Made by a program: the position numbers and the translations under genes. The notes below the pieces were generated by a model. That model ran no database searches and was not told the origin of the DNA. It was given only the letters and a program-made list of their open reading frames with translations. From NCBI GenBank assembly GCA_002964805.2, contig PUDQ02000084.1, positions 372,001 through 436,000 on the forward strand: a stretch of DNA of 64,000 bases, given 5' to 3'. The DNA is from Trametes villosa. Lineage: Eukaryota > Basidiomycota > Agaricomycetes > Polyporales > Polyporaceae. The stretch's first letter is position 1. Each line of letters starts with the position of its first letter. Shown here piece by piece: positions 37,643 to 48,105 of this stretch.

Positions 37643-40033
37643 CGTCGGATGCATGAGCACAGTGTACACTAGATAATATCCATAATCCGTCGGTGTAGCT
37701 GCGGTGGTGCGTGTGCGAACGGCGTGGAGAGTCGCATTGGCCGCGGCAGTGGTGGTAGTATGTAGACGAAGAGGCACCTTCCATATGCAGCAGGGCACGG
37801 CGCGCACAGCGCTCCCGTCCGGCGCTCCGGCCTTTGACATCGAGCCACCATGTTCCAATCCACGTTATCTTCAGCCTTGCTCGCGCACAAGCTATCCCCG
37901 ACCTCTCTCGGGTTTGCATGTGCCCTTCCAAGCTGAGGAAAGTGCGAAATTCTTTTTGCAGCACGAGAGTGTGCACGGAATATCCGTTCACGCCAAAACC
38001 GAGTCCGGCCGCGACACGGTCAGAAATACAGCCTAAGCGAGTGGACGGCGGTTCGCTGATGCAGAGCAACTCGTCTGCGGCTTACGGAAAGGCTGGATAG
38101 TTACCCGTGCGCAGTATGATCTTTTTGATGAGCGAATAGGCCTCCTAGACAAAGTCGGCCCCAAATCGTAGACACATCTGGCATGGGGTTGGGTTGAACA
38201 CCTTGAGCAGGAGTTTCCCTGCTGCTCGAGGTGTTATCCCACTCCCTGGCTGGGATGGTCAGGGAGCGTAAGGGATAAGGGAAGCCCGGGGTGATCGTCA
38301 AGACGAGCATGCAGTCGGGTACCCAGGAACAGGCATTTCCGCCACAGCCTCAAGCACGTCTCCAGGGCCTGAATTCCAACATCTACGCCTGAGAACGCAT
38401 CAGAAATTTGAGCAATGGCAGGGTCAACTGAGTCACGCAGCAGGATCCCACGATCAAGCGGAGGTAGAGAACGTAATGTATGACACGGTACCTACACCCG
38501 GGTCCTGCTCTATCCTCCCTCCAAGTCTGTCTGTCTCCTCCTCCTTAGCTTCACCTCGCCGCTTGCCCTCCCACTTCTGCTGTCGGCCGCCTGTCTCTCC
38601 CATGTGAGCACCGGGTGACAGATGAAGGCATAGACGTCTTACCCAATCACTGCCACTTCTCGCACGGGCGGTACACCCGTTTGCCGTATGCTTGGTATGT
38701 GGATGCCATGGACTGCCTTCCGCCGTGATACTGACATGGATTGTCAACCGCCCTCAACGGCACAAGAGAGGGCTGCGGGAAACTCGCTGAGGGTGCACGG
38801 GCCGCAACATACCACGTACATACCTGGCAGCCGCTGAGACATACCTTGCCACTCACCTCTCTTCCAGATATGTGGGAAACAGGCCGGGACAGCGCCGCGG
38901 TCGCGCAGCGGTAGGGGCCACTGATCGCGGCGCGTGCAGACTCCGCGAGATTCGAGGAGGCTGATCCACAGGCTCGGGCTTGCTCCCGGCTGCGGAGTCG
39001 TACGACCATCGCGTGGGCGGCGAGGCTCGGCGTCGCGAGCGTCGAGCTCGTTACGGGAGCGGTACACAGAGACCCACAGCGGCTGTGCACGGGCGGCAAC
39101 GACGTGCGCGACGGGAGCGTCGTCGTCGATCTCCGACGTTACCAGGGCCGGCAGGGGAGTGTGCAAGACGCACAGCGTGGGGACACTCGGACTGGGCGAG
39201 AGACTGTCAGCCGGTACGCACACGGCCGGCACGGAGGGAGGCTCACGGCACGGAGAGCGCGAGAGTTCACGCGTTCACGCGCGGGGTCGGCGAGAGGTAT
39301 GTACACATTCTACCTGCACGCATACGGCGTCCTTGACTTACCGGCTCGTGATGTCCCGGCAGAGCAGAGGTTTGCGGCGGGCGGGAGACTTGATGCACGC
39401 CAAGGGCGACGCACCGGACGCGGCGCGGGAAGGCGACGGCGGGCCGGGGAGAGAGGAGAGCGACGAGGTGCATAGAGGAGAGGTACGTACGCCTTCCGCG
39501 TCCTTGAGCTTCACCCGCGATCGACAGGCCGCGCAAGCGCTGCGGGACCGTAGCGCACGATGACTAGACGTACCTCTCCTGCTTCTATATTTCTCGCATA
39601 TGCGGTATGTACCGATCGGCGCCGGCGCCGGCGGGGAGGATGCATAGCGCAGCGAACTCCGAGTCTTCGCGGTCGCGTGTTACGGGAGGTGTTTGGGTGC
39701 GGGAGGAGCTCGGTGGATATGTCTGTAATGCTCCGAGGCGTCGTCGTCTCGGAGTACAACCGCGAGCCTGTAGACAGCGTAGTACGCGCGTGGAGGAGAC
39801 AGACAAAGTGGTCGAGAGCAAAGAGCGCACGGAGGTGTTTCGCGCGTGGCTGTGTAATATAGGCGCCTGTCCTCCGCGGGCTGAATTCACGAAGTTCCGC
39901 TGCCCGACTCTGCGCGCGACCACCACTCTGCGCGCGCGCACCACGCCACCCGCTGCACTCGATATGCAGCCTGTTCCCCTCCCTTACCAACCTCGTTTCT
40001 CCGGTACAGGCACCGCGAGGACGCGTACGGCTC
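37643..40033. other. Unit B, right non-coding part with paired hairpins
   Basis: Counterpart of unit A 25159-27558. The hairpin pair is at 38197-38268. The first stem is identical to unit A; the second has a substitution in its 3' arm (GGGAGCG for GGGAGTG) that weakens it. No gene is supported. Confidence 0.55.
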
Positions 40034-40235
40034 GGAGATGATCTCGGCGCAGACCCCTGCGCCGCCTCAACCGTGGCCCGCCCTCACGAGCAGGGTGTCA
40101 CCATACTCGCCCGCGCTGCCGTCCGGGGTGCTCATCGACGCCGTAAAGGCCGGCATGAGCGCGCAAGAGGCTACGCCCGGTCTACCAGCAGGTGGGGGCA
40201 AAGGCAAGCGGAAGGTCGTGCGGGTGCGTGCCTGA
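40034..40235 (+). pseudogene. Truncated SRP19 3' fragment at start of unit C
   Basis: Same structure as the fragment opening unit B, with the same 195-nt in-frame deletion relative to the intact gene, so the fusion predates the last duplication. A few further changes (for example EEATPG for EEAAPG in the tail) set it apart from both other copies. Confidence 0.92.
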
Positions 40236-41346
40236 TCGCGGCGGGGTGCGCGGGAGGTATCTACGGGGAGGGCGCGCGTTGTAGGATAACCCGGCGAATG
40301 TAATCTTGTTCTTGAAGCACGGCCGGCCTCGCAGGCTGACGGCACAGCGCCAGAAGGAGGTACGCCTACCCATGCTCAGGCTGGCTGAGTTATCAGCGAT
40401 GCCGGGAGGGGCGAGGGGTGCCGTGACCAGTCGTGAGACGCTGCCTGTGCGAGGCCGCCTCCCGTCCATCGATGGCCGACGGGCGCATATCGCCCTGATC
40501 GCCTTCGTTTCTACCACCATGTCGTCGTCGCTGCTGCCCTCGTCGAGCGCGGCGGCGGGCTGAGGCGCGCCTGCACCGATGCGGCCGGTGGCTGCGCCAT
40601 CGTGCGCGACGCTCGCGTGGCTCAGATCGGCGTCGATCGCGCCTCGCGCACGATCGATAGCGTCGGACAAGCGTCGCCTCGCTCGTCCTGCCAAATTCCA
40701 ACGCGCTCAAGCCTCCTGCTCTACTTCCTCCGCTTCGTCTGACGCTGCTCAAGGTCCTGTGAGCCGTTGCTGGGCGGCGATGGGACGTACAGGCGTCCGA
40801 TAACGCTCCCAGAAGCACCCCGCCCCACCGTGGGCACGCCGTGCCGCCAGACAAGCGCAGAGGGCCGCACACCCCAAATCGCCCGCCTCGCTATGTCGCC
40901 CGCCGGAGAAGAACGCGCTACGAAAGTGGGGTGGGGTGCGGGAGCGCTGCGATATATATCAGTCGGGTCTCTCTGTGGCTTGTCTTTGGACTCCCTGGAG
41001 CTACCGACCTGCTGCTGCTGCCTCCGCTGCTCCTCCACGGCTGGGTTCTCTGGGACTAATACCTCAAGGTTCTAACTTCCGGGGCTGATCACTGTGGCTT
41101 GGCTTCCGGGGTACCACGCACTACGCCTCGTACCACGCCGTGGTCTAGATTCGTGGGGCTACCGCTGGCGTGCACGCCCGTTTGCCTCGCAGGATTCTGG
41201 GCCTCGCACGGCGTTGCGCCTGCATGACGAGGGTGAAGCGCGTTGGCGCATGTGACGGCTCTCGTGCAGCGTCATGCTCTCCTGCGCGCAGCGAAGCGTC
41301 GTCAATGTATGCGATCGTGCGCACCGCGGGAGGTGGTTCGCGCTTC

Positions 41347-41553
41347 TCGACGGGCTTCCACGGATGGGAGCGACCATGCTCGTGTTCGTGGCGTGAGGTA
41401 AGTTCGTTGGCTCTTTGGCGACCACTTCGGCGCTGATGTACCTGGGTTCCCCGCAGACTCTGTACGGCGCCGAAGACGAAGATGGGCGCATTCCGTAGTT
41501 GATGTGGCCATATGGTACTGTCTGCGCTTGCAGTTCTATTATGTACGGTCTAC
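41347..41553. other. 207-bp insertion in unit C carrying an intron-like segment
   Basis: Units A and B read CGCTTCCCGGAGTGCG across this point; unit C has 207 extra bases. Inside is a canonical intron-like stretch from GTAAGT at 41398 to CCGCAG at 41456 (59 nt). The flanking exon-like sequences are too short to assign. It may be a captured gene fragment. Confidence 0.6.
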
Positions 41554-42190
41554 GGAGTGCGCATCCGTGGGCCGGGGCGGCTCACACACGCATTCAGTTG
41601 TTAATTCGGTACGTCATCGCTAGCACGCCGCGAGTACTGCAGCTAACTGGTTTTCACTGTGTAGCTTGTTGCTGCGCTGTCGCATGTCTACGCTAGGCTA
41701 TGGCAATACACGCTTCGTGAACCAGTCGTGTCTTGCGGGCTGTACAGCGCCTTTGATTCACGCGATCGCCCGCCCAGCAAGGCGGCTCGCCCTTCATGGA
41801 GTCCGCGCTCATGAACCGCCGGGGCTCGCACGGGTATTCAGTTGAATATCAGGTACGTCACCGCTAGAGCGCCACGAGTACTGCAGCTAATGGCTTCTTA
41901 GTGCGTAACTTGCGGTTGCGCTATCGCATGTATATGCTAGCCTATAGCAATGCACAATTCATGGGCTAGACGTGTCCTCTTGCGGGCTGTATAGTGCCGT
42001 CAATACATACGATCGCCCGCCCTGCGAGGTGGTTCACTCTTCACTGTGGGCGCGCGAATTGGCGTGGCTTGCACAGGGATTCAGCGCTGTATCAGGTACG
42101 TCATCTCTAGCGTGCCGCGGAGGAGTACTGCAGCTGACCGGTTTTCAGACTGCAGGTGCGCTGTCACGGCTCCGGCAACAGCACGGACCT
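41554..42190 (+). repeat. Triplicated ~244-bp sub-repeat with conserved intron-like core
   Basis: Three diverged tandem copies. The conserved GTACGTCA occurs at 41609, 41853 and 42096, spacing 244 and 243. Each copy has the order ATTCAG...GTACGTCA...GAGTACTGCAGCTAA/GC...TT(T/C)CA/TAG...GCTATGGCAA...GATCGCCCGCC. Units A (14822) and B (28927) have a single copy. Confidence 0.85.
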
Positions 42191-43147
42191 GTCCTCTCGC
42201 GGGAGACCTGAGATACCGCGAAGGTGAGCGGCGCACGCTGTAGACACATCCTACAAGGAAGACGCCTGATTTACACTATCGATGTACGTGGTCGGTCTGG
42301 TACTTCGTCCGAGCTTCCTAGAGCCTGTTTGGAACTAACCGCGCCCAATCGGGTGTTTAGAAGCGATCTGCCGTTGACCGCGGGTTCATCAACAGGTGAC
42401 AGTGCTGGGCAGGCAAGAGGCCTATCACTTACGTCTCTGGGACCTGTCCCACGGGGCAAGTTGGGCAGGACGTATTCAGTCTCCATGGGGCCGCCGCGCA
42501 CTAGAGTCCGGGAGCCCGAAGGCTGTTCCGCGTTCCCACTCCGAGAGCACGCTGCTGTACGTCCGTCCGTTTCCCCGACCCCTTCGCCAAAAATTCACAC
42601 TTCCTCTCCAGCGCTGTGGACGTCTAGACCGTGCGCAGTGCGAGGATGGCCTTCATTTCGCCTGCGGTGCGCTGCTACGCGTCGTCGAAGTGGGCCGCTG
42701 GCGGGTGATGTCGGAGCAACGGTGGGCATGGGACGGGCTGGCCCGTTGGTCTGCTCGTCATGCTGATGTCAAGGTGATGGCTGGGCCACGGACGAGAGGC
42801 GGTCCGAGGTTCGAGCGCGTTCTGCGCCGGGGAGGGGGAGGCTGTTGTCCCCTGTTGACGCCGGGCGCGGCGATTGCCGGCGCTGGCAGTTACGGACTGA
42901 ATGGCGGGGGAGGGCCGCTGGAGGGGCGAGTTACCTGATCGAGCACACCCCTCTCGTTTCCTCGTCCTCCTCGCCGAAAGCGGACGATCGAACGGTCTCC
43001 GGATGCGCTCTCCGCCCAACGTACAAATCCAGACTCGCCCTCCATGGCCCGCCCCACTCCTTTCCTCCTCCCCCCGCACGACCCCGCCCCCGCATCCGCC
43101 ACCACTCCCGCTCCTGCGGATAATCCGTGCTTGTGCGACATCCCGCG

Positions 43148-45698
43148 ATGATTGCCAAAACATTCGACGCCGTCCAGGAGCCCGTCGTCCTTCACGAGGA
43201 CCTGAAGACGACCTTCACCGGCATCGTACACCCCATCTCTACCCCTGACGCACCCGTACACCAGTATCGCGGCATCAAATACGCGTCCATACCCGCCCGC
43301 TTCCGCCAGTCCAAGCTCTGCACCCACTACCCCCCGCAGACGGACTGTTCCCGGTTCGGGTATGTGTTCTAATCGCCATGTACGCGTCGCATGAGTTGCT
43401 GACCGCGCCCAGGCCAATATGCCCACAGCCAAAATACAAGACCATCGAGGAGGAGCTCTTCAGCCTCACCGAGGACTGCATCCCCGACCAGGCGCTCAGA
43501 CAGTCCGAGTTCGAGTGCCTCAACCTGAACATTACTTGCCCCGCGGACGCCACGCCCGACTCCCACTACCCTGTGATGATCTGGCTACATGGGTACGTCC
43601 CACCAGTCTAGGCCCCCGTATCGCCTCTCAGCCAACTAACAGCCTTTAGGGGAGCGAACCGTGGCTCTGGGTCCAACTGGATAACGGATGCCGGCCCGCT
43701 CGTCCAGAAGAGCATTACTGCTGGCCTGCCGGTCGTGATCGTCTCGATAAAGTACGTGTTTTATTCTCTTGGGTTGCTGAGGTGCCGTACGTCTCCTACG
43801 TGGGGCCTGAAGGGTCACTGCCGAAGTAGTGGGGGCGGTCCTCACTCATGGCATGCAATCATCCAATCTCTGTTCCGGAATAGGCGTGGGTGCGCTGATC
43901 TTCTGGTTCTGGCCCGGAGAGATGTGCAGGCTGAGGCTCGGACGAGGCAGGACTAAGCTCCTGTTCAGTCCTCGAGCCTATTCCGGAGCAGAGAATGGGC
44001 TGAGGTGCACCGTAACTGAGACGAATGGCCCTCATTACGGATAATGCTGCCAACGTGCATGTCCCGAGTACCCACCCTTCCGCTACGCGTCGCCGAAGTG
44101 GCTGCACTCTGGCGTCAGCCTTCAGGCGTTTGGTGCTGCTTACGCCTGGCAGACTGCTCTGTCCACATTCAGATTCTAAACATCTTCACCTAGCTTCCGC
44201 CTTGGCTTATTCGGCTTTGCTGCGAGCCCGGCTCTGCGCGACGATAACAAGGCGGCCGGCGACGAGGGCGTGGGCAACTACGGTACGCGCGTCCATGCCT
44301 TTCTCACTTCTTTCCGGGTGCTGATGATCGGATGCTCTAGGCCTCCGGGATCAAAGAAGAGCGATGGAGTGGGTACACCGGTACATTCACGCATTCGGCG
44401 GCGATCCGGCCAACGTCACCCTCTTCGGCGAATCCACGGGCGCAGGCGATATTCTCTGCCATCTGAATTCCGCCGCGAACGAGGCCGCGCCGCTATTCCA
44501 CCGGTCGATCATTCAGAGCGCCATCGTCGACATGGAGGTGCCGAACGTCCACCAAACCGGCTGGCAGATGTCGAAGCTCGTGTCCGTGCTGCGCGTACAG
44601 ACTGTGGACGAGCTGCGTGCGGTCGACGCGGAGAGACTCATCGGGCTCGTTCCCCCCTTCCGTGCGGCCGACGATGGAGTGTTCTTCCGCAAGTCGTGGA
44701 CCGGCTCGCTCGTCAATATCGACGAAACGGCGCACCACCACCACGTCAACGCCCATCTGGGCGACAGTGTCGTCGTCGAACTGAACGGGCACTCACATCA
44801 CCTCCAGGTTCCGCACCACGTACACGACAAGTCGCGGTCGCATTCGCGCTCGCGGCATCCTCAGCCTGCAAGCCACCAGCCGGTGATCATTGGCGACTGC
44901 GGCGCGGAATCTCTGCTCTGGTCTCTGCCTGCTTCTCTCTGGACACCTGCCGGCGCTGTCAAGCGGATACGCGCGATCTGCCAGTCTCTGAACAAGGCCA
45001 ACGTGCTGCTGCGGTCCTACGACATCAACTCTAACACACCTTCGGACGAACTTCCTGAACGCCTACTGGAGCTGATCAACGACACGCGCTTTGCCTGGCC
45101 GACGGAACTCATCGCCGCAAGTTTACGTGCGGAACGCGGTGGCCACGGGGTCTGGCGATACGTCTTCGACCAGGAGAGCCCCGCACGCGGGCTGCCACAT
45201 CACGCCGTGGACCTCATGTACATCTTCGACAACGTGCCCCTACCCTCCCTCTCTACGATCTCGCCATACGACTGCACCGAACCGCGCGAGGATGGCTACT
45301 TCTTCACGCCTGACTCTGACGACGAGTGCCTGATCACCAAGGCGTCGAAACCGACGTGCGCGGGGGACGAGTCCGACGACGACGACACGCCGGGATACGA
45401 CTACGACGCGGACTGGGCGATGCCCGTTGTGGACGACTGGACGTACGCGCGCGTGCGCAACGGCATCCAGGAGCGGTGGCTTGCCTTCGCACACGGACAG
45501 GCGCCATGGCGTGCGAGCGGTGTATACGTCTTCGGGCCTGAAGGCGAGGTCGGCGAGCGGAGCATGAGCATCTTCCAGGCGCGGCGGCGGGCGCGGGTGT
45601 GGAAGGACGCGCTGGAGCCGCTCGGGCGGGAGCTCGTGCAGAAGCTCGGCGCGGAGCTGTGCAACGGTCCGCCTGTCGACTCGCGCTCGTACTTCTGA
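43148..45698 (+). CDS. Carboxylesterase, type B (alpha/beta-hydrolase)
   Basis: Hydrolyses carboxylic esters; substrate unknown. Five exons: 43148-43359, 43413-43592, 43650-43751, 44194-44282, 44341-45698; 646 aa, phases consistent. The oxyanion-hole segment is WLHGGANRGSG, and the nucleophile motif FGESTGAG places the catalytic Ser at residue 226, with Thr where the family usually has Ala. NFRLGLFGFAASPAL and NYGLRDQRRAMEWV are typical of the family; a candidate catalytic His is in GLPHHAVDL. There is no signal peptide, so it is probably cytosolic. Two oddities are a His-rich insertion (HHHHVNAHLGD to about PQPASHQP) and an Asp-rich loop (DESDDDDT). Intron 3 is 442 nt long and holds an inverted repeat. 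An ATG at 43044 opens a short upstream frame that ends at a stop overlapping the chosen start. Confidence 0.9.
43863..43998. repeat. Short inverted repeat inside esterase intron 3
   Basis: 23-bp arms (43863-43885 and 43976-43998) sharing TCCGGAATAGGC, with about three mismatches and about 90 bp between them. Intron 3 is eight times the local norm, so this looks like an inserted MITE-sized element. No target duplication was defined. Confidence 0.6.
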
Positions 45699-46253
45699 GC
45701 GTCGGTGTTTTTTCTCGATCTTCGTCTTCTTCTGGGATCTCGGATGCTGCATATATGGACTCTCTGCTTGCTCACACATCATGTTTATGTATCAGTATTT
45801 TACTCGCATGCCGCTGTTGTTGTTCACTACGCTATATACCATCATGTACACACACAATATAAATCGCACACATCTCAAACATGGAAACCAAAGTGATTGA
45901 CAGGCAACGCTGAGGCGATTCTTCGCGTCTTCTGTGAGGCTGCCACGAATCCCCACGATGATTCGCCCTCATGCATATGGGGAAGCCCACACATGCGTAT
46001 GTATCGATAGTTCTTGTATGTCGCTGTTGCTCACTAGTACCCTATATACCATGTACACCGTACTATCGAACACGTCTCCGAAAACATAGAAACGGCTGCA
46101 GCGGGTCTTCTTCGAACCTGCCACGATGGGAACCCCAGAGGAATTTGAAGGATCGAGTCAAGATCGCGGTGCACGTGACCGCCATGTGGGAGTGATAGGT
46201 TATGCCATGCTGTTATGACTTGGTTTATAGCACCAGCCCCGCAGTTTTTTTCG
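45699..46253. repeat. Intergenic region with imperfect direct duplication
   Basis: Between the esterase and SHMT genes. Two related stretches, about 45783-45962 and 45985-46135, share ATGTATC, CGCTGTTG-TTCACTA, CTATATACCAT-GTACAC and a distal CTGCCACGA segment. They differ by many substitutions and short gaps. No gene; the second copy lies in the SHMT promoter. Confidence 0.6.
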
Positions 46254-48105
46254 ATGTTCCGTCTCCTCTCTCGCCCCCTCCGCTCGCCCTCCCTCGCCCC
46301 CGCCCTCCGCAGAACGATGGCCGCCACGCCGGACTACGTGCGTCCCAGCTTTTCTCGCGATTTGCAGCGCCTTACACCGTTTATGACTCGCAGAACAAGG
46401 TGCTTTACGCACCGCTCGCCGAGATCGACCCTGAGGTGCAGAACATCATCGACAAGGAGACATGGCGGCAGTTTTCAGGCCTGGAGCTCATCGCGTCCGA
46501 GGTGTGTCTCCTCGTTGTACACCCCCTTTGTGCGGGTGCAGTCGGAGCACGGCGCTAATGCGGGGAACAGAACTTGACGAGCAGGGCGACGATGGAGGCC
46601 AACGGCTCCATCCTCACCAACAAGTACTCCGAGGGTCTCCCGAACGCGCGGTACTACGGCGGGAACGAGTACGTCGACGAGCTCGAGGTGCTCGCGCAGA
46701 AGCGTGCCCTCCAGGCGTTCCACCTCGACGCCGCCCAGTGGGGTGTCAACGTGCAACCCTATTCCGGCTCCGTACGTAAAACATCCGACTCTTGACATGT
46801 GTCATGCGTTTCTGACCGATTGTTCGCAGACTGCCAAGTTAGTATGCGCTATCGCGTGAGACAGCGAGCATATGCTGACAGCGTTCGTGCAGCTTTGCGG
46901 CCCTCACTGCGCTTATCCAGCCCCAGGACCGCCTGATGGGTCTCGGTCTCCCCGATGGCGGCCACTTGACGCACGGGTACTACGTATGTGCCCTCCAGCA
47001 TCGTTCGTCGCCTTCTGCTAACGATGCCTCCTTTCAGACCGCTAAGAAGAAGATGACGGCGTCGTCCATCTACTTCCAGTCGCTCCCCTACGGCCTCGAC
47101 CCCGAGACGCAGCTGATCGACTACGACGGTGTTGCCAAGCTCGCGAAGATCTACAAGCCGCGCCTCATCATCTGCGGTGCGTCCGCGTACCCGCGCGACT
47201 GGGACTACAAGGCCCTCCGCGCCATCGCGGACGAGCACGGCGCGTACCTCATGGCCGACATCGCCCACACGAGCGGTCTCGTCGCCGCCGGCGAGCTCGC
47301 GGACCCCTTCCAGTACTGCGACGTCGTCACGACCACGACGCACAAGACCCTCCGTGGCCCCCGTGCCGGTCTCATCTTCTTCAAGAGGGACTCGGACAAG
47401 GCCAAGGACCTTGAGAAGCGTGTCAACGACGCCGTTTTCCCCGCGTGCCAGGGCGGCCCCCACAACAACGTACGTCCATTCAGGTCAAGGTTACGTCACG
47501 CACTAGCATAACTGACTGTTTGGATGCAGACCATCGCCGGTATCGCCACGGCTCTCCTCCAGGCGTGCCAGCCGACCTGGAAGGCGTACGCCAAGCAGGT
47601 CATCGCGAACGCGACCACCCTCGGCAAGGAGCTCGTCGCGCGCGGCTACAAGCTCCAGACGTCCGGCACGGACAACCACCTCGTCCTCTGGGACCTGCGC
47701 CCGCTTGGGCTGACTGGCTCGAAGCTCGAGAAGCTCTGCGACCTCGTTGGGATCACCATCAACAAGAACGCCGTGTCCGGCGATGCGTCCGCTCAGGTGC
47801 CTGGTGGCATCCGTCTCGGCACGGCCGCGCTCACGTCGCGTGACATGCGCGAGGACGACATGAAGGTCGTCGCCGAGTTCCTACACCGCGCGGTGCAGAC
47901 CGCGGCCGTTCTCCAGAAGGAGGCGGGCAGCAAGCTCCTGAAGGACTTCGTCCGCGTCGCGAGCACGCAGGAGGAGGGCAAGGTCGGCGCACAGCAGGTG
48001 CTCGCGCTCAAGAAGGAGGTCCGCGAGTTCGCGCGCCGGTGGCCCCTCCCCGGCGTCGACGTCGCGCAGCTCACGCGCCCCGCCGGGATCGAGGAGGACG
48101 ACTGA
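46254..48105 (+). CDS. SHMT: Serine hydroxymethyltransferase
   Basis: PLP enzyme interconverting serine and glycine with tetrahydrofolate; feeds one-carbon metabolism. Seven exons: 46254-46337, 46394-46501, 46571-46771, 46830-46837, 46893-46983, 47038-47469, 47530-48105; 499 aa. Exon 4 is only 8 nt (ACTGCCAA), required to make GSTANFAAL. Family motifs: [40 protein letters not shown] and [14 protein letters not shown] with the PLP lysine at residue 267. The N-terminus [20 protein letters not shown] is an amphipathic, Arg-rich mitochondrial presequence. A second in-frame ATG (residue 22, MAATPDY) would give a cytosolic form, so one gene may serve both compartments. Confidence 0.96.

Larger units (their letters stand above)
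27578..40052 (+). repeat. Tandem array unit B (12.5 kb)
   Basis: Second direct copy, collinear with unit A. It lacks the foldback element and keeps its empty target site at 30150-30157. It has its own indels: an extra segment of about 125 bp at 36385-36515, and a 30-bp tandem duplication near 32750-32805 (CGTCGTAGAGCGCCGTCTGC twice). It carries the second copy of the 197-aa gene and ends in the SRP19 fragment that opens unit C. Confidence 0.93.
40053..43046 (+). repeat. Tandem array unit C (partial, 3.0 kb)
   Basis: Third direct copy, following units A and B from the SRP19 tail to the sequence CGCCCTCCATG, where homology stops abruptly at 43046; A and B continue with CCTCAGACCCGC. It lacks the foldback site and the 197-aa gene. 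It is longer than the matching part of A and B because of a 207-bp insertion and a triplicated sub-repeat. The junction lies 101 bp before the carboxylesterase start codon. Confidence 0.92.

Noticed and set aside
13474..43046. Array explained as a CRISPR, rDNA or LTR-retrotransposon cluster
   Set aside because: The units have no short spaced repeats, no rRNA sequence, no long terminal repeats and no reverse transcriptase or integrase motifs.
13474..43046. Array as a simple assembly duplication error
   Set aside because: The copies differ by scattered substitutions and by private insertions (foldback in A, about 125 bp in B, 207 bp plus triplication in C); collapsed or duplicated assembly would give identical copies. 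Haplotype mixing is not fully excluded.
43044..43151. ATG at 43044 as the esterase start
   Set aside because: Its frame stops after 35 codons at a TGA overlapping the ATG at 43148, which leads into the conserved protein; it is at most an upstream open frame.
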